From Galbula dea (lineage: Eukaryota; Chordata; Aves; Piciformes; Galbulidae): a stretch of 64,000 nucleotides of DNA. Position numbers and translations under genes: made by a program. Under the pieces are notes generated by a model. The model saw only the letters and a program-made list of their open reading frames with translations. It did no database searches and was not told the DNA's origin. Shown here in pieces: positions 23,601 to 31,990 of the stretch. The DNA is taken from assembly GCA_013399015.1 (NCBI GenBank), contig VWZX01006139.1, positions 62,001 through 126,000 of the forward strand, written 5' to 3'. The stretch's first letter is position 1. Every line of letters begins with the position of its first letter.

Positions 23601-25304
23601 TAAGCAGCCAAACCCACTCACCAAAATACTTCTCCCTGCTTACTCTGCCAACAAGGTCAAAAGCCAAGAAGACACTGGTCCAGACAAACAGGCTAACATT
23701 TTTCACTCTGAGACCATTTCAAGAATTGAACTGTTCTGCTCTGTACAACCTCAGAGGACATAAACAAAGAGCAAAGATGCAGCTGAGACTCTCCCAAGAG
23801 CCTCTTCACTCTGTGTACAGCTGCTCTAGCAGGCCTGAAATGCACTAACAGGGTCAGAGCAGTAACATGAACTTTCACATGTGCAAGAAATATGGCAGAT
23901 ATATGAGCCTGAGATACTGCACAGGGGTGATGCATCTCCTTTGACCTGTGCATGAAGGAGTAACCAGATAATGCAGAAGATGCTGCACCCAGAAGCTGGA
24001 CATGAGTTGTGGCTGTGCAGAGCTGAAGTGAAACTGTGGCTAGGACATCTCTGTGCAGCCAAGACTGTTCACACAAGCAGCCTTGGTTACAGCTGTCACA
24101 CTCCCTACACATCTGTAGGTTACATGTATGCAAGGTTAGAAATCTGCCCTCGAGGCCACTTACTAGCACTGCTTTCTGTTGCAGCTCCTAAATCAGCACA
24201 TACCAAGCCAGCTAACTAGATGGGAATTTCAGACCTGATGCTAAAATTCAAACCTTAAATCCTCAGATCTAGAGGATCTCACATCTTTCTAGCAAGGGAC
24301 AGTCCTGCTGAGTTCGTAGTCTACCATGGAAACAGGCATTTGTTTGCAGCCTGGCACGAGAAGGATTGAGGTGGCACAGAAGGGCAGTAGAAGCAGCCAC
24401 ACCAGCAAGCTTGTATTGCTAAGAGCAAAGTGAGTTTAGCTGTCAAAGGAGAAGAGTTGAGAACATCCCTGGATCTCCAGAAAGTTTTGATAGGAAGTAA
24501 AAACTGGGATTTGAAATTTAGGGTCAGACTCCTTAATTGTCTCAAATGACATCTCTGTAGGAGTTTACACTAATGACATACGAGAGCAGTAGCTGCCTGT
24601 CTGGTGAGGGATGATGGACACTGACATCAGCAGTGCAGTCAGCAGATGTTTGCTGAAATAGGACACCTCGAGGGGAAGTCTCTGAGTTAACCCAAGAGAG
24701 GAGAGGAAAATGAGCCACAGTATCAAACTGTGGCTGAAATCAGTGGAGACACACTGATTTCCACCAACTGGAGATATTTTCTTTAAAGCCATTCCTGCAG
24801 CTTCTCAACAAAAGCTTGCAAGCTGTGCGTTGCACAGTGACCTCAGTGAAATCAAGGCAAGAGGAACAGACACCGTTAGTTAGAGAGACCAAACAATAGC
24901 AAGGTTTATCTCAAGCAGCTTCGCTCTGCGCCAGGAAGAAGGAATGAAACAGGGAGTTTCTCACATTCCTTTCAAGATGGGAAACTCATAGAGAGAATAA
25001 AAGAACCGAACAGCCCCAACCCTGGGGACTTGGCAACACAGCGCTGTCCTCCTCACAGCGTGGCAGGAGGGGATCAGGCATCATCTCTTACCTGGCTGGT
25101 GCAGGAGCTGGGAGCTCTGAGGTTTCCAACCAGCAGGTAGGCAGTAGGCAGCATGAGGACCAGCACGGAGAGCAGGCACAGCAGCACCGCGCACCGTATC
25201 CTCCTCAGATCCTCCCTAAAGTGCATCCTGGAGGCTTGGCTGATCCCAGGAGCTGCCTCCTCCAGAGTTATCTCAGCCAAGCGGACCATACCGGTGCCTG
25301 CCAT
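11255..25304 (-). CDS. TNFSF15: TNFSF15 (TL1A/VEGI), TNF superfamily ligand 15, four coding exons
   Basis: Coding parts are 25304-25092, 17579-17528, 16983-16936 and 11676-11255 (735 nt, 244 aa with stop excluded), with intron phases 0, 1, 1. The predicted protein has a cytoplasmic tail (about 1-36), one membrane segment (about 37-60), a stalk (61-105) and a TNF homology domain (about 106-244). The C-terminal domain is unmistakably TL1A: it keeps blocks such as [24 protein letters not shown] and KLMVNVSDI, and ends GAFLL as in human. Human TL1A (251 aa) is a homotrimer that binds DR3 (TNFRSF25) to co-stimulate T cells and is also bound by the decoy DcR3. The DE-loop tyrosine (Y181, human Y188) is kept. 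The human Cys162-Cys202 pair is missing. The exon model is inferred by eye from splice sites, phase and homology, without transcript data. Confidence 0.95.
11677..16935 (-). other. TNFSF15 intron 3
   Basis: 5.26 kb, donor GTAATG, acceptor TTGCAG. Apart from one short antisense CR1 tail (11770-11845) nothing is recognised. The exon 4 reading frame stays open upstream into the intron as far as an ATG at 11968-11966, with a nearer in-frame ATG at 11743-11741. Around 15120-15390 the plus strand has a faint, unconfirmed resemblance to decayed repeat sequence. Confidence 0.85.
11770..11845 (+). mobile_element. CR1 LINE 3' tail, antisense in TNFSF15 intron 3
   Basis: GGCAGGGGGGTTGGACTAGATGATCTTTC through TCTGTGATTCTGTG, only 93 bp upstream of the exon 4 acceptor in gene orientation. 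Same tail variant as the copy ending at 55690. Confidence 0.88.
16936..16983 (-). CDS. TNFSF15: TNFSF15 exon 3: membrane-distal stalk
   Basis: A 48-nt exon, phase 1 in and phase 1 out, ending with donor ACAG followed by GTAATG. It encodes [15 protein letters not shown] after a split codon; EKPRAHLT matches the DKPRAHLT that precedes the TNF domain in human TL1A. The acceptor side has a long pyrimidine tract, then two usable AGs six bases apart (CTCAG, then TTACAG). The first gives the 48-nt exon used here. The second gives 16936-16977 (42 nt) and drops Val-Thr while keeping frame. The second may be the homologue of the human boundary. Confidence 0.88.
16984..17527 (-). other. TNFSF15 intron 2
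   Basis: Only 544 bp, donor GTAAGT, acceptor CCCCCTCAG. The exon 3 reading frame stays open upstream through the last 180 bp to an ATG at 17164-17162. No repeats seen. Confidence 0.8.
17528..17579 (-). CDS. TNFSF15: TNFSF15 exon 2: short stalk exon
   Basis: This 52-nt exon was located by splice logic, not similarity. It has an acceptor ending CTCTCCTGCAG with a CTAAC branch-like sequence about 27 nt upstream, and a donor CTG followed by GTAAGT. It enters in phase 0, as exon 1 requires, and leaves in phase 1, as exon 3 requires. It encodes 17 codons ([17 protein letters not shown]) plus one base. The matching human stalk exon encodes about 13 residues with little visible similarity, which is normal for a ligand stalk. 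An alternative acceptor at the next AG (after GTCACAG) breaks the frame, so the chosen boundary is the only one nearby that works. No other candidate between exons 1 and 3 was seen. Confidence 0.8.
17895..17970 (-). mobile_element. CR1 LINE 3' tail fragment in TNFSF15 intron 1
   Basis: On the minus strand it reads TTGGAACTAGATGACC then CTTTCCAACCCAAACTATTT and a decayed ATGGTTCTAT end. Confidence 0.8.
19024..19330 (-). mobile_element. CR1 LINE fragment in TNFSF15 intron 1
   Basis: Minus strand carries the ORF2 end (residues like KKYFTVKVV in decayed form) and a 3' UTR with TGCTGACTGCAGGGGGTTGG and CCATTCTATGATTC. It is the same variant as the copies at 43529 and 33321, and lies in the same orientation as TNFSF15. 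Confidence 0.9.
20255..20719 (+). mobile_element. CR1 LINE fragment, antisense in TNFSF15 intron 1
   Basis: Decayed ORF2 end (ELYSLEK, then [15 protein letters not shown]) with several stops, 3' UTR with GGTTGGATTAGATGACC, and terminal TTTTATGATTCTGTGA. Confidence 0.9.
25092..25304 (-). CDS. TNFSF15: TNFSF15 exon 1: cytoplasmic tail, membrane anchor, start of stalk
   Basis: The exon gives 71 codons in phase 0 and ends at a strong donor (CAG followed by GTAAGA). The encoded tail is acidic then basic (residues 30-37 include R30, R34, R35, R37), followed by a hydrophobic stretch from about residue 38 to 60. After the membrane segment comes [10 protein letters not shown], which aligns with TYLLVSQLRA of human TL1A, then a single stalk cysteine (C68). 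Two in-frame ATGs are possible starts. The first (25304-25302) has C at -3 and G at +4. The second, five codons on (25289-25287), has G at both -3 and +4 and is the better Kozak context. I use the first by convention; the second would give a protein five residues shorter. Confidence 0.92.
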
Positions 25305-26230
25305 GAGAGTCGCTGCTGTTCCTGGATAGGAACCGGGAACGGCACAATCTCTTCTGGCGTCTGCCCTGCATGGAGACCCCCATTAAATAAGAGCTGCCCG
25401 GAGTGTGGGAAGGCACCGACACACACACACCCTCCCTCCCAAGGAATGTACCGCCTACAATAGAAACCTAGCTCAGGGAAAGGGAGCACGACGGCTCCCC
25501 GGACTCCCCGAGGTGCCTGCTGCATGTCTCCCTCTGCCTTTTTTTTTCCCCTCGCTGTGCAGAAGGAAGCTAGGAAAGTCCCAGTGGGTGGAACCAGGAT
25601 AAACCCTGCTGCTGGGCTGGATAAGCTTGTAAGCTTTTCCGCCTGGTAAAGGGAACATGAAACCAATGGGAGTGAAAGTGAGAAGCAGGGGGAGAGCGAG
25701 AGCGAGCGGCAGAGGCAAACAGTGTCCCAGAGCCCAGCGGATTGAGTGCAGCCCTGAGAGGAAAGGGAAGACTCTTTTAGGGAGAGCAAGGGTATCGCTG
25801 GAAGCCCCGGGAAGGGAGCTGCTTCTCTGGAAGGTGGCTTCATTCCTACCTTTTAGCAGAACTTGCAGTGGGCTGCAGGTTGCTCAAGGTACCTTTTGCA
25901 CTAAAGTGTCCCGGGTCAGTTCAGCTGCTGTGGGGTTCGTCTTCTCCGAACTCATTTCGCTGGGCTTTCCCAGGAGCCTGCTATCAATACTTGGAACAGC
26001 TGCGACTTTATTGCACTTGGGAAAAGTTTATGTTTTCTTACTTTACCAGTAGCTGCTCTCTCTGATTAAAAGGACCTGCTGCCTCCATTCACTGGCCTTG
26101 GTGGAGTTAAAGAAGAGCTTGTCAGGAGACGGAGATGTTGCCATGTAGACTTATCCAGATTGCTGAAACTGGACTTGTTTATTTTTTTCCCAAGAGAACA
26201 TGGTTCTCTTCAAAACTGAAACTTTGCTAG
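25305..26230 (-). promoter_or_regulatory. TNFSF15 promoter and 5' region, CpG-enriched
   Basis: From about 25030 to 25990 CpG dinucleotides are clearly more frequent than in the surrounding CpG-poor DNA, as at a weak CpG island over the first exon. A TATA-like TATTTAA reads on the minus strand at 25389-25383, about 80 nt before the ATG. A consensus kappaB site lies at 25573-25582. The transcription start is not determined. A same-strand ORF in another frame (25843-25268) overlaps the start codon but looks like chance. Confidence 0.6.
25573..25582 (-). promoter_or_regulatory. NF-kappaB consensus site in the TNFSF15 promoter
   Basis: The minus strand reads GGGACTTTCC, the classic immunoglobulin-kappa enhancer kappaB sequence, about 270 nt upstream of the TNFSF15 ATG. 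Human TL1A is induced through NF-kappaB by TNF and IL-1 in endothelial cells and by immune complexes in monocytes, so the site fits. Binding itself is inferred. Confidence 0.6.
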
Positions 26231-26762
26231 TGTCATGGTTTAACTCTAGGCAGCACCTAAGACCCAGATAGATGCTCCTAGCTATTCCCATCCAGTGGGA
26301 TGGGGAGAGAACTGGGGCAAAAAAAGTCAAACTCATGGGTTGAGATAAAGGCAGTTTAATAGGACAGAAAAGGAATATAATAATAGTAATAATGGTAATA
26401 ATGATAATAAAAGAAGTAGAATACACAAAACAAGTGATGCACGATGCAGCTGCTAAGCACTCGCTGACTGATGCCCAGTCAGTTCCTGAGCAGTGGTCCC
26501 CTGCCAGCTTTCCCTCCAGTCTGTATATTGGGCATGATGTCATATGGGATATCCCTTTGTTTAGCTGGGGTCAACTGTGCTGCCTGTGTCCCCTCCCAAG
26601 TCCTTGTGCCCGTCCAGCCTCCTCTCTGATACAGCTTGAGAAGCTGAAATGTACTTGACTTAGTATAAACTACTAAAACTTCAGTGTGCTGTCAACACTC
26701 ATCTCATAGTCAATCCAAAACACAGTCCTGAATCTGCCACTGTCCCAGCCCAAACTAGGACA
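26231..26762 (-). mobile_element. Solo LTR of an avian endogenous retrovirus, sense on minus strand
   Basis: A 532-bp element with imperfect inverted ends: TGTCATGGTTT at one end and TGTCCTAGTTT from the other (9 of 11 match). It matches a common avian LTR type that I recognise by its ends, the CCCAGTGGGATGGGGAGA block, the TTGAGATAAAGGCAGTTTAATAGGACAG block and the TAA-rich stretch (26377-26410). On the minus strand the usual LTR order is visible: a CRE-like TGACATCA, a decayed TATA (AATATACAG), then ATTAAA and CTTTATCTCAACCC. There is no internal retroviral coding region next to it. I could not find an exact target-site duplication. Confidence 0.8.
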
Positions 26763-28416
26763 CTGATTTATACACCATGATGTGCAGAAAAATCTCCTTT
26801 TTCCTTGGTAGAAAAACAAGATGGAAACTTCATTGTTTTAGTGAGAGAGCAACAAGGTTTGGTTTAAGCCATTTCCCCACGAAAAAGGTTTCAGATTTAG
26901 ATTATTGCAACAGAATACCAAAGACAGACAAGTATTTTCTCAAGTCCCAGGCTCCCTGCAAACTTCCCTTCCTTGTAAAAGATCAGCCAGTTCTTATCAC
27001 TTGCACTTTGATAACACTGCTACAAATCTTCCTATTCCAATAGTTTGGTGACTAGAAAGCTAAAAGTCATGCTGAGAGCAGAATATGTGATTTAGTGAGG
27101 ATGACTGAGGGTGCCAGTAGCAGGGACAGTGACTAGGCCAGGGAGAGAGAAAGTGTGAAGGAGAAAGCAAGAAATAGTAACCCCCAGTGTGGTTTAGGGA
27201 AACAAGACAAGAGAGCTGGTAAAGCACCGAAGGGCATGTGGTTTAATCTGAGCCAAGCCACAGAACTCCTTTGTGACCTTAGGCTAGTGACTGACTTTGT
27301 TTCCTTCTTTAATTCATGGTTTGTTTTCATTTAGGCTGTCAGACCTTGAGGACAAGGACTGCTCACTGTTTTCATAGCACCCAGAACTAATTTCAGGCCA
27401 AGTGTGGCTCCATTTGTCATATATTTAAAAACCCCAGTGGGTGGGAAGGTGCTGCTAAGATCAGGAGAAAGGAAACTCAAGTTTCTCTGGAAATGCTTTG
27501 TAGAGATGTAATTTGATGTGAGGGGTTTTTTGCAGTTGCTTATTCTAGGGCAAAATACTACAAAGCTATTAATGTGTCCATGAGTGTCCAAGATAGTTTC
27601 CTCTTTGCTGTGAGTGCCACAAAATACTTGCTGTGTTTGTAAGGCACATGCCTTACAGGCAGGCAGCTGCAGCTCTCCCCAGTCTGTTAGCTAACAAATC
27701 TCCTGAAGTTTGGGGTTTTGTTGTTGTTGTTTTCCAAGGAATTCCAGTGGAGTCAGTTCCCAACAGCTCTTAAGAGCTTTTATTGGCCTGAGACTTCTTG
27801 CAGTGGGTGTGTGACCTGCAAAGCCTTGTCTGGAAGAGGACAAGTGGCTGGAACCTTGGAGAGCGAGGGCTGGGCTCTTGAGACCAGAGGGGAACAGGTT
27901 CCTGCTCTGCAGAGCTCCTGGAGCCAAGCTGAGAATTTCTTCTTCAAAATCCCATGAAATGTCTTTTTCCACTCCAGAGCACTAGTGCCTCTGGCACAGG
28001 ACATGCCTTTTGTTTGCCAGGACCTGACTTGCACAAGATGGCTCAGCAAGGAACCCTTAGAGCTGCCAGAGCAAACCGAGGTCTGCAGACCTCCCATGCA
28101 AGCACTGAGCTCCTGCTTGGAGCATGTCCCAGCCTACCCTGGCTTCAGCATGGGGAATGCTGACCTTCAGTGACCACAATGATTTCTTCTTTCCCGTGAA
28201 TGGAGCTGGGCCAGTGCAGGCAGGGTGCAGGCAAGGACAGTCTTGCTCTGTGTCTGTCATGGGGCTCTTCAAAGTCCTCCTGATGCTCCTCATTTGACTC
28301 TAGCTGAGCTCTCAGCCCTGGCTGTTGGGTAAATTCTCCTGCTTTTTCCAGGCATGTCCCAGCCTTTTACTAGTTGCTATTGATGAGATAAATCTTCAAG
28401 GGTTACCAGCTGTATA
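26763..28416. other. Intergenic, no gene recognised
   Basis: No repeats beyond a short GTT run (27718-27732) and no coding similarity. It lies just upstream of the solo LTR in TNFSF15 orientation. Confidence 0.5.
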
Positions 28417-29060
28417 ATCACAGAATCATTTTGGTTAGAAGAACCCTTTAGGATCATCAAGTCCAACTGTTAACCCAGCACTGCCAGGTCACCACTAACC
28501 CATGTCCCTCAGCATCACGTCTCCATGGCTTTGAAACCCCTCCAGGGATGGTGACTCCACCACTGCCCTGGGCAGCCTGGGCCTGTTGGAGAGAGCAAGA
28601 AGGTCTCCACTGAGCCTCCTTTTCTCCTAACTAAACTACCTCAGACTAAACCACCTCACTTCCCTCAGCTTCTCCTCACAACACTTGTGCTCTAGACCCT
28701 TCATCAGCTTTGTTGCCCTTTTCTGGACACACTCCAGCACCTCAATGTCCTTCTTGGAGTGAGGGGCCTAAAACTGAACCCAGGATTCAAGCAGCCTTAC
28801 TAGTGCCAAGTATATCTCACTCAGTTTTGAGTTCATCTTTGCAGACAGGATGGAGAGACACATAGCTGCATGCACAAACTAAAGTGGAAGACATGTTTCA
28901 GGACATTGCTATCAACCAACCCACCCTGCCCAGGTCCTTTTCCAGCCACTCTGCCTAAGCCTGGAGCATTCATCACGTTGTTGTGACCCAAGTGCTGGAC
29001 CTGGCACTGGACCTTGTTGACCCTCATATCATCCAGGTCACCTTTGTAGTTTAGCAAGCT
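28417..29060 (-). mobile_element. CR1 LINE, RT remnant plus 3' end
   Basis: The 3' tail at 28417-28560 (ATCACAGAATCATTTTGG on plus) is followed by the ORF2 end. Farther in, 28840-29052 still translates to the RT region equivalent to KCQVLHLG (here VQCQVQHLG), so the piece spans more of ORF2 than most copies, with internal decay and loss between the two parts. Confidence 0.82.
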
Positions 29061-31624
29061 TTAAAGAGGGGAGATGTTTTACTGTGGAGTTAAAGATACA
29101 GGACTTTGGAGAGATTTTTAAAGAGAAGAAAAAGCTTGAGAAGAATTAGATATGCAAAGACACAGTGTGTCACTGGGGCATGTCACCTCTGTGCTGCTGA
29201 GTTTTCTTTCTGTGGTGCTTTTTGTTCTTTCTGTACATTTGTGTCTGATATATATAAGGGCTTTTTGCCTGAGGATAAGTAAATTGACTCATACATAGAG
29301 GGAAGATAAAGTAGGATACACAAGAATGATGTTACAGGAATCTCTGTCTTTAGCATGGAAAAAACATACTGCGCCTTTATTCATTCCTTGTCTAGCAGGT
29401 AATGGCTGTGGTTTTAGTTTCTAAGCTTGCAGTGAACATGGGAGAAAAAGTAATTGAGTATTCAAAGACCATTTCATACATTTTCTAAGAGTTTTCAAAG
29501 TGCTTTTTGTTCACTGTGTTGAGAATGGTTAATATTCTTTCTGCAGCATTCCAGCTGAATCCTGTGAGATTCTCCTCAGAAGGACAAAGCACAGAGCATC
29601 CTTCAGCTGGGAGGAGAGGGGGAATCAGCAAGTGATATTTGCTCCTCTTGATCTTATCATATCCTTCCTGTTCAGTGCTTTGCTAGGTTGTCTAGGGTCT
29701 CCCACCAGAGACATCATGTATACAGAGATGCAGCACAGACAGGCTGGTGCTGAGAGTCCTGAGTCTCCAGGCTGGCATTTCAACCTTCCCTCTTGCTGCT
29801 GCTGCCTCGATGCTGTGCCTGTTGTTTGCTGGCACACAGTCAGGGGCTGCTCCTCGCTGTGCTTTGCTGTGGCTGTCCTGCACCCTCCAGCTCTTGGCTC
29901 TCTGCAGCTGAGCACCAGGACTGCACAAGGAGCAGCAAGCAATGGATGGGCCATGGAAAGGGGAACAGCGAAAGCAAGGAGTGCTGCTGGTGTGAAAATC
30001 TCTACTGCCCCAGGGTCAACTCACTGACATCCAATAAACTCAAGTGCTGCCAGTTGTGGTTGCTGAGAAGAGTGGGACTGAAGGGAAGGCAAAGGGATGG
30101 GGTGGCTAATCTCAGCATGACCACCACCACCTTGGAAGAGGAACCGTGCCCTCCCCAGTGCACAAGGGCTGGGGGTGAGTTTGCCGCAGGCGTGGTCAGG
30201 TATGGGGATGTGTCAGGAAGGGCTCTTCCAGTCAGTCATGACCCTTACACAACTCCTGACCACCACGAGGCAGAAGTAGGACACAGCTGGCCACTATGTG
30301 GAAATGTTTCCCAGTTAGCCTGGGTTTGTCACCAGACAGGAGAAAGGGACCAGCCCCTCAAGCTGCCCCATGCCAGAGGATGATGTGATGGGAAGGAGTG
30401 GGAGGGTGCAGGATAGTTCTCCACCTCCAGCTGCCATGTCCCTGTTATGACCTCCCACCTCTCTGCTGCTGAAATCCAACTTCTGCCTCCCACAGCATGT
30501 CCTCTGAGTGCTTCCCTCCCACACACACCAAGGGAGACTGTCAGCTGGGTGATACTTACTCCCTTGGCGTCATGGAGGAATGTCATGGCCCAAGGGGATG
30601 CTGCTCCCATCTCTTTGGCTCCAGCCCACACTGTGGAAGGAAGCAAGTGCTGTGGGATTGGAGCTGTGCCATGCCAGGGACTCCAGGATAACCTTTCAGG
30701 ACAAATCCTGGTCTGGCCCTTTGCATGTGCTGTGGCAAACCATGGTGCTTGTCAAGAAGAAGCAGACACCCTGGAATTTCATGAGTTTAAAGTGTTAGCA
30801 TTGACCATCACATTTGCTGCCACCTTCAGCTACTTCACTTTCTATTGCTGCTGCCAGGAGATTTTTCCTAGCAGTGAGACCCCAGGTGAGACACAGACCA
30901 GAGTTATGGTCTCTTCTGGTGCCCAAGTAACCTATTTTCACCCTTCTGCCTTTACTTCAAGGAGGGAAAGGCAAATAATGCACAGGATGATTTGCGCTCT
31001 CTCAGGTTTCTTGTACTGGGTGCACAGGGGCAAAGCAGGATGGTGTTAGGGGAGGTAAGGGCACAGGGTCTCCCAGAACAGCTTTGGTGCAATGTACTGA
31101 GCAAAGAGATCAAAATCCAGCATGATCCCTGTGGGATGTAGACCCTGGAAGATCTCATCCTCTATTCTGTAGATAGACTACTTGGTTTGCCCAAGACTGG
31201 AGCCCAGGAGGGAGCAATATGTACAGCTTTTAGATGGCTGAGGGATAAGATTGTGGCATGACACAGAGAAGGACCAACCTGACAAGGGAAGAGCACTTTC
31301 ATCTCTGCCTTATTCTTCAAGAGACTAAGAGAAGCCTAGTGTTTCTCTTCAGATCTCTCCAGAAGCCAGCAGAGATCAAGTGCAAGGCTCCCTGGTTCTC
31401 ATCTAAGAGAACACTCTGCATTTGATCAAGTTACTTTGCTTCCAGGTGTTGCTTAGGAGTTGTTGCAGTTCAGCAACAGAAGGTGGTTTATTCTTTTGGA
31501 AATTAACCTCTGGTGATTTGAAACTCTTTCACTGTCTTCACTCCTACCTAGACATAATACTTCTTGCTTTTGCTCATGCTTTTTCTGGCAATGGATTTCC
31601 CAGGATCAGAAAATAGTCAGAGAT
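29061..31624. other. Intergenic, no gene recognised
   Basis: Plus-strand ORFs of 196-200 codons (29793-30383, 30447-31049) and a 131-codon ORF (29632-30027) are present. None shows a known domain, good start context with splice support, or codon bias that I can judge, so they are left uncalled. Confidence 0.45.
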
Positions 31625-31935
31625 AAGGTAGTGAGGTGGGAGTTAGTGTCTTCTCCTGGATTACCAGTGAGAGGACAAGAGGAAATGGCCTCAAGTTGCA
31701 CCAGGGGAGGTTTAGGTTGGATATTAGGAAGTATTTCTTCCCAGAAAGAGTTGTCAGGCACTGGCCCAGGCTGCCCAGGGCAGTGGTGGAGCCACCATCC
31801 CTGGAAGTGTTCAAGAAAACATCTGTATGTGGTACTCAGGGCCATGGTTTAGTGGCATGGTGGTGACAGGTTGCTGGTTGGACTAGATGAACTGAGAGGT
31901 CTCTTCCAACCTTAATGATTCTGTAATGCTATGAC
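31625..31935 (+). mobile_element. CR1 LINE, 5'-truncated
   Basis: ORF2 end with [20 protein letters not shown] readable, then 3' UTR and AATGATTCTGTAATGCTATG. Directly followed by an A/C-rich tract (31938-31990). Confidence 0.92.
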
Positions 31936-31937
31936 TG

Positions 31938-31990
31938 AAAAAAAAACCACCAAAAACCCAACAAACCAACCAAATAAACAAAGAAACCAA
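31938..31990. repeat. A/C-rich low-complexity tract
   Basis: AAAAACC, CAAAC and CCAAC units abutting the 3' end of a CR1 copy. Confidence 0.75.

Larger units (their letters stand above)
17580..25091 (-). other. TNFSF15 intron 1
   Basis: 7.5 kb, donor GTAAGA, acceptor CTCCTGCAG. It contains three CR1 pieces (17895-17970, 19024-19330, 20255-20719). No further exon was found. Reading frames of 150-190 codons, for example 21339-21911 on plus and 23693-24169 on minus, show no recognisable domain and I treat them as chance. Confidence 0.85.

Noticed and set aside
23693..24169. 158-codon minus ORF inside TNFSF15 intron 1
   Set aside because: Same strand as the gene, but no acceptor or donor of compatible phase and no TL1A similarity.
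25268..25843. 191-codon minus ORF over the TNFSF15 promoter and start
   Set aside because: Overlaps the promoter kappaB site and exon 1 in another frame, with Ser/Leu/Pro-rich content and no domain. Long ORFs are expected in GC-richer sequence.
26231..26762. Full endogenous retrovirus next to the LTR
   Set aside because: No gag, pol or env frames on either side, and only one LTR of this type in the window.
30447..31049. 200-codon plus ORF
   Set aside because: No recognisable domain, no splice or poly(A) context, composition typical of chance ORFs.
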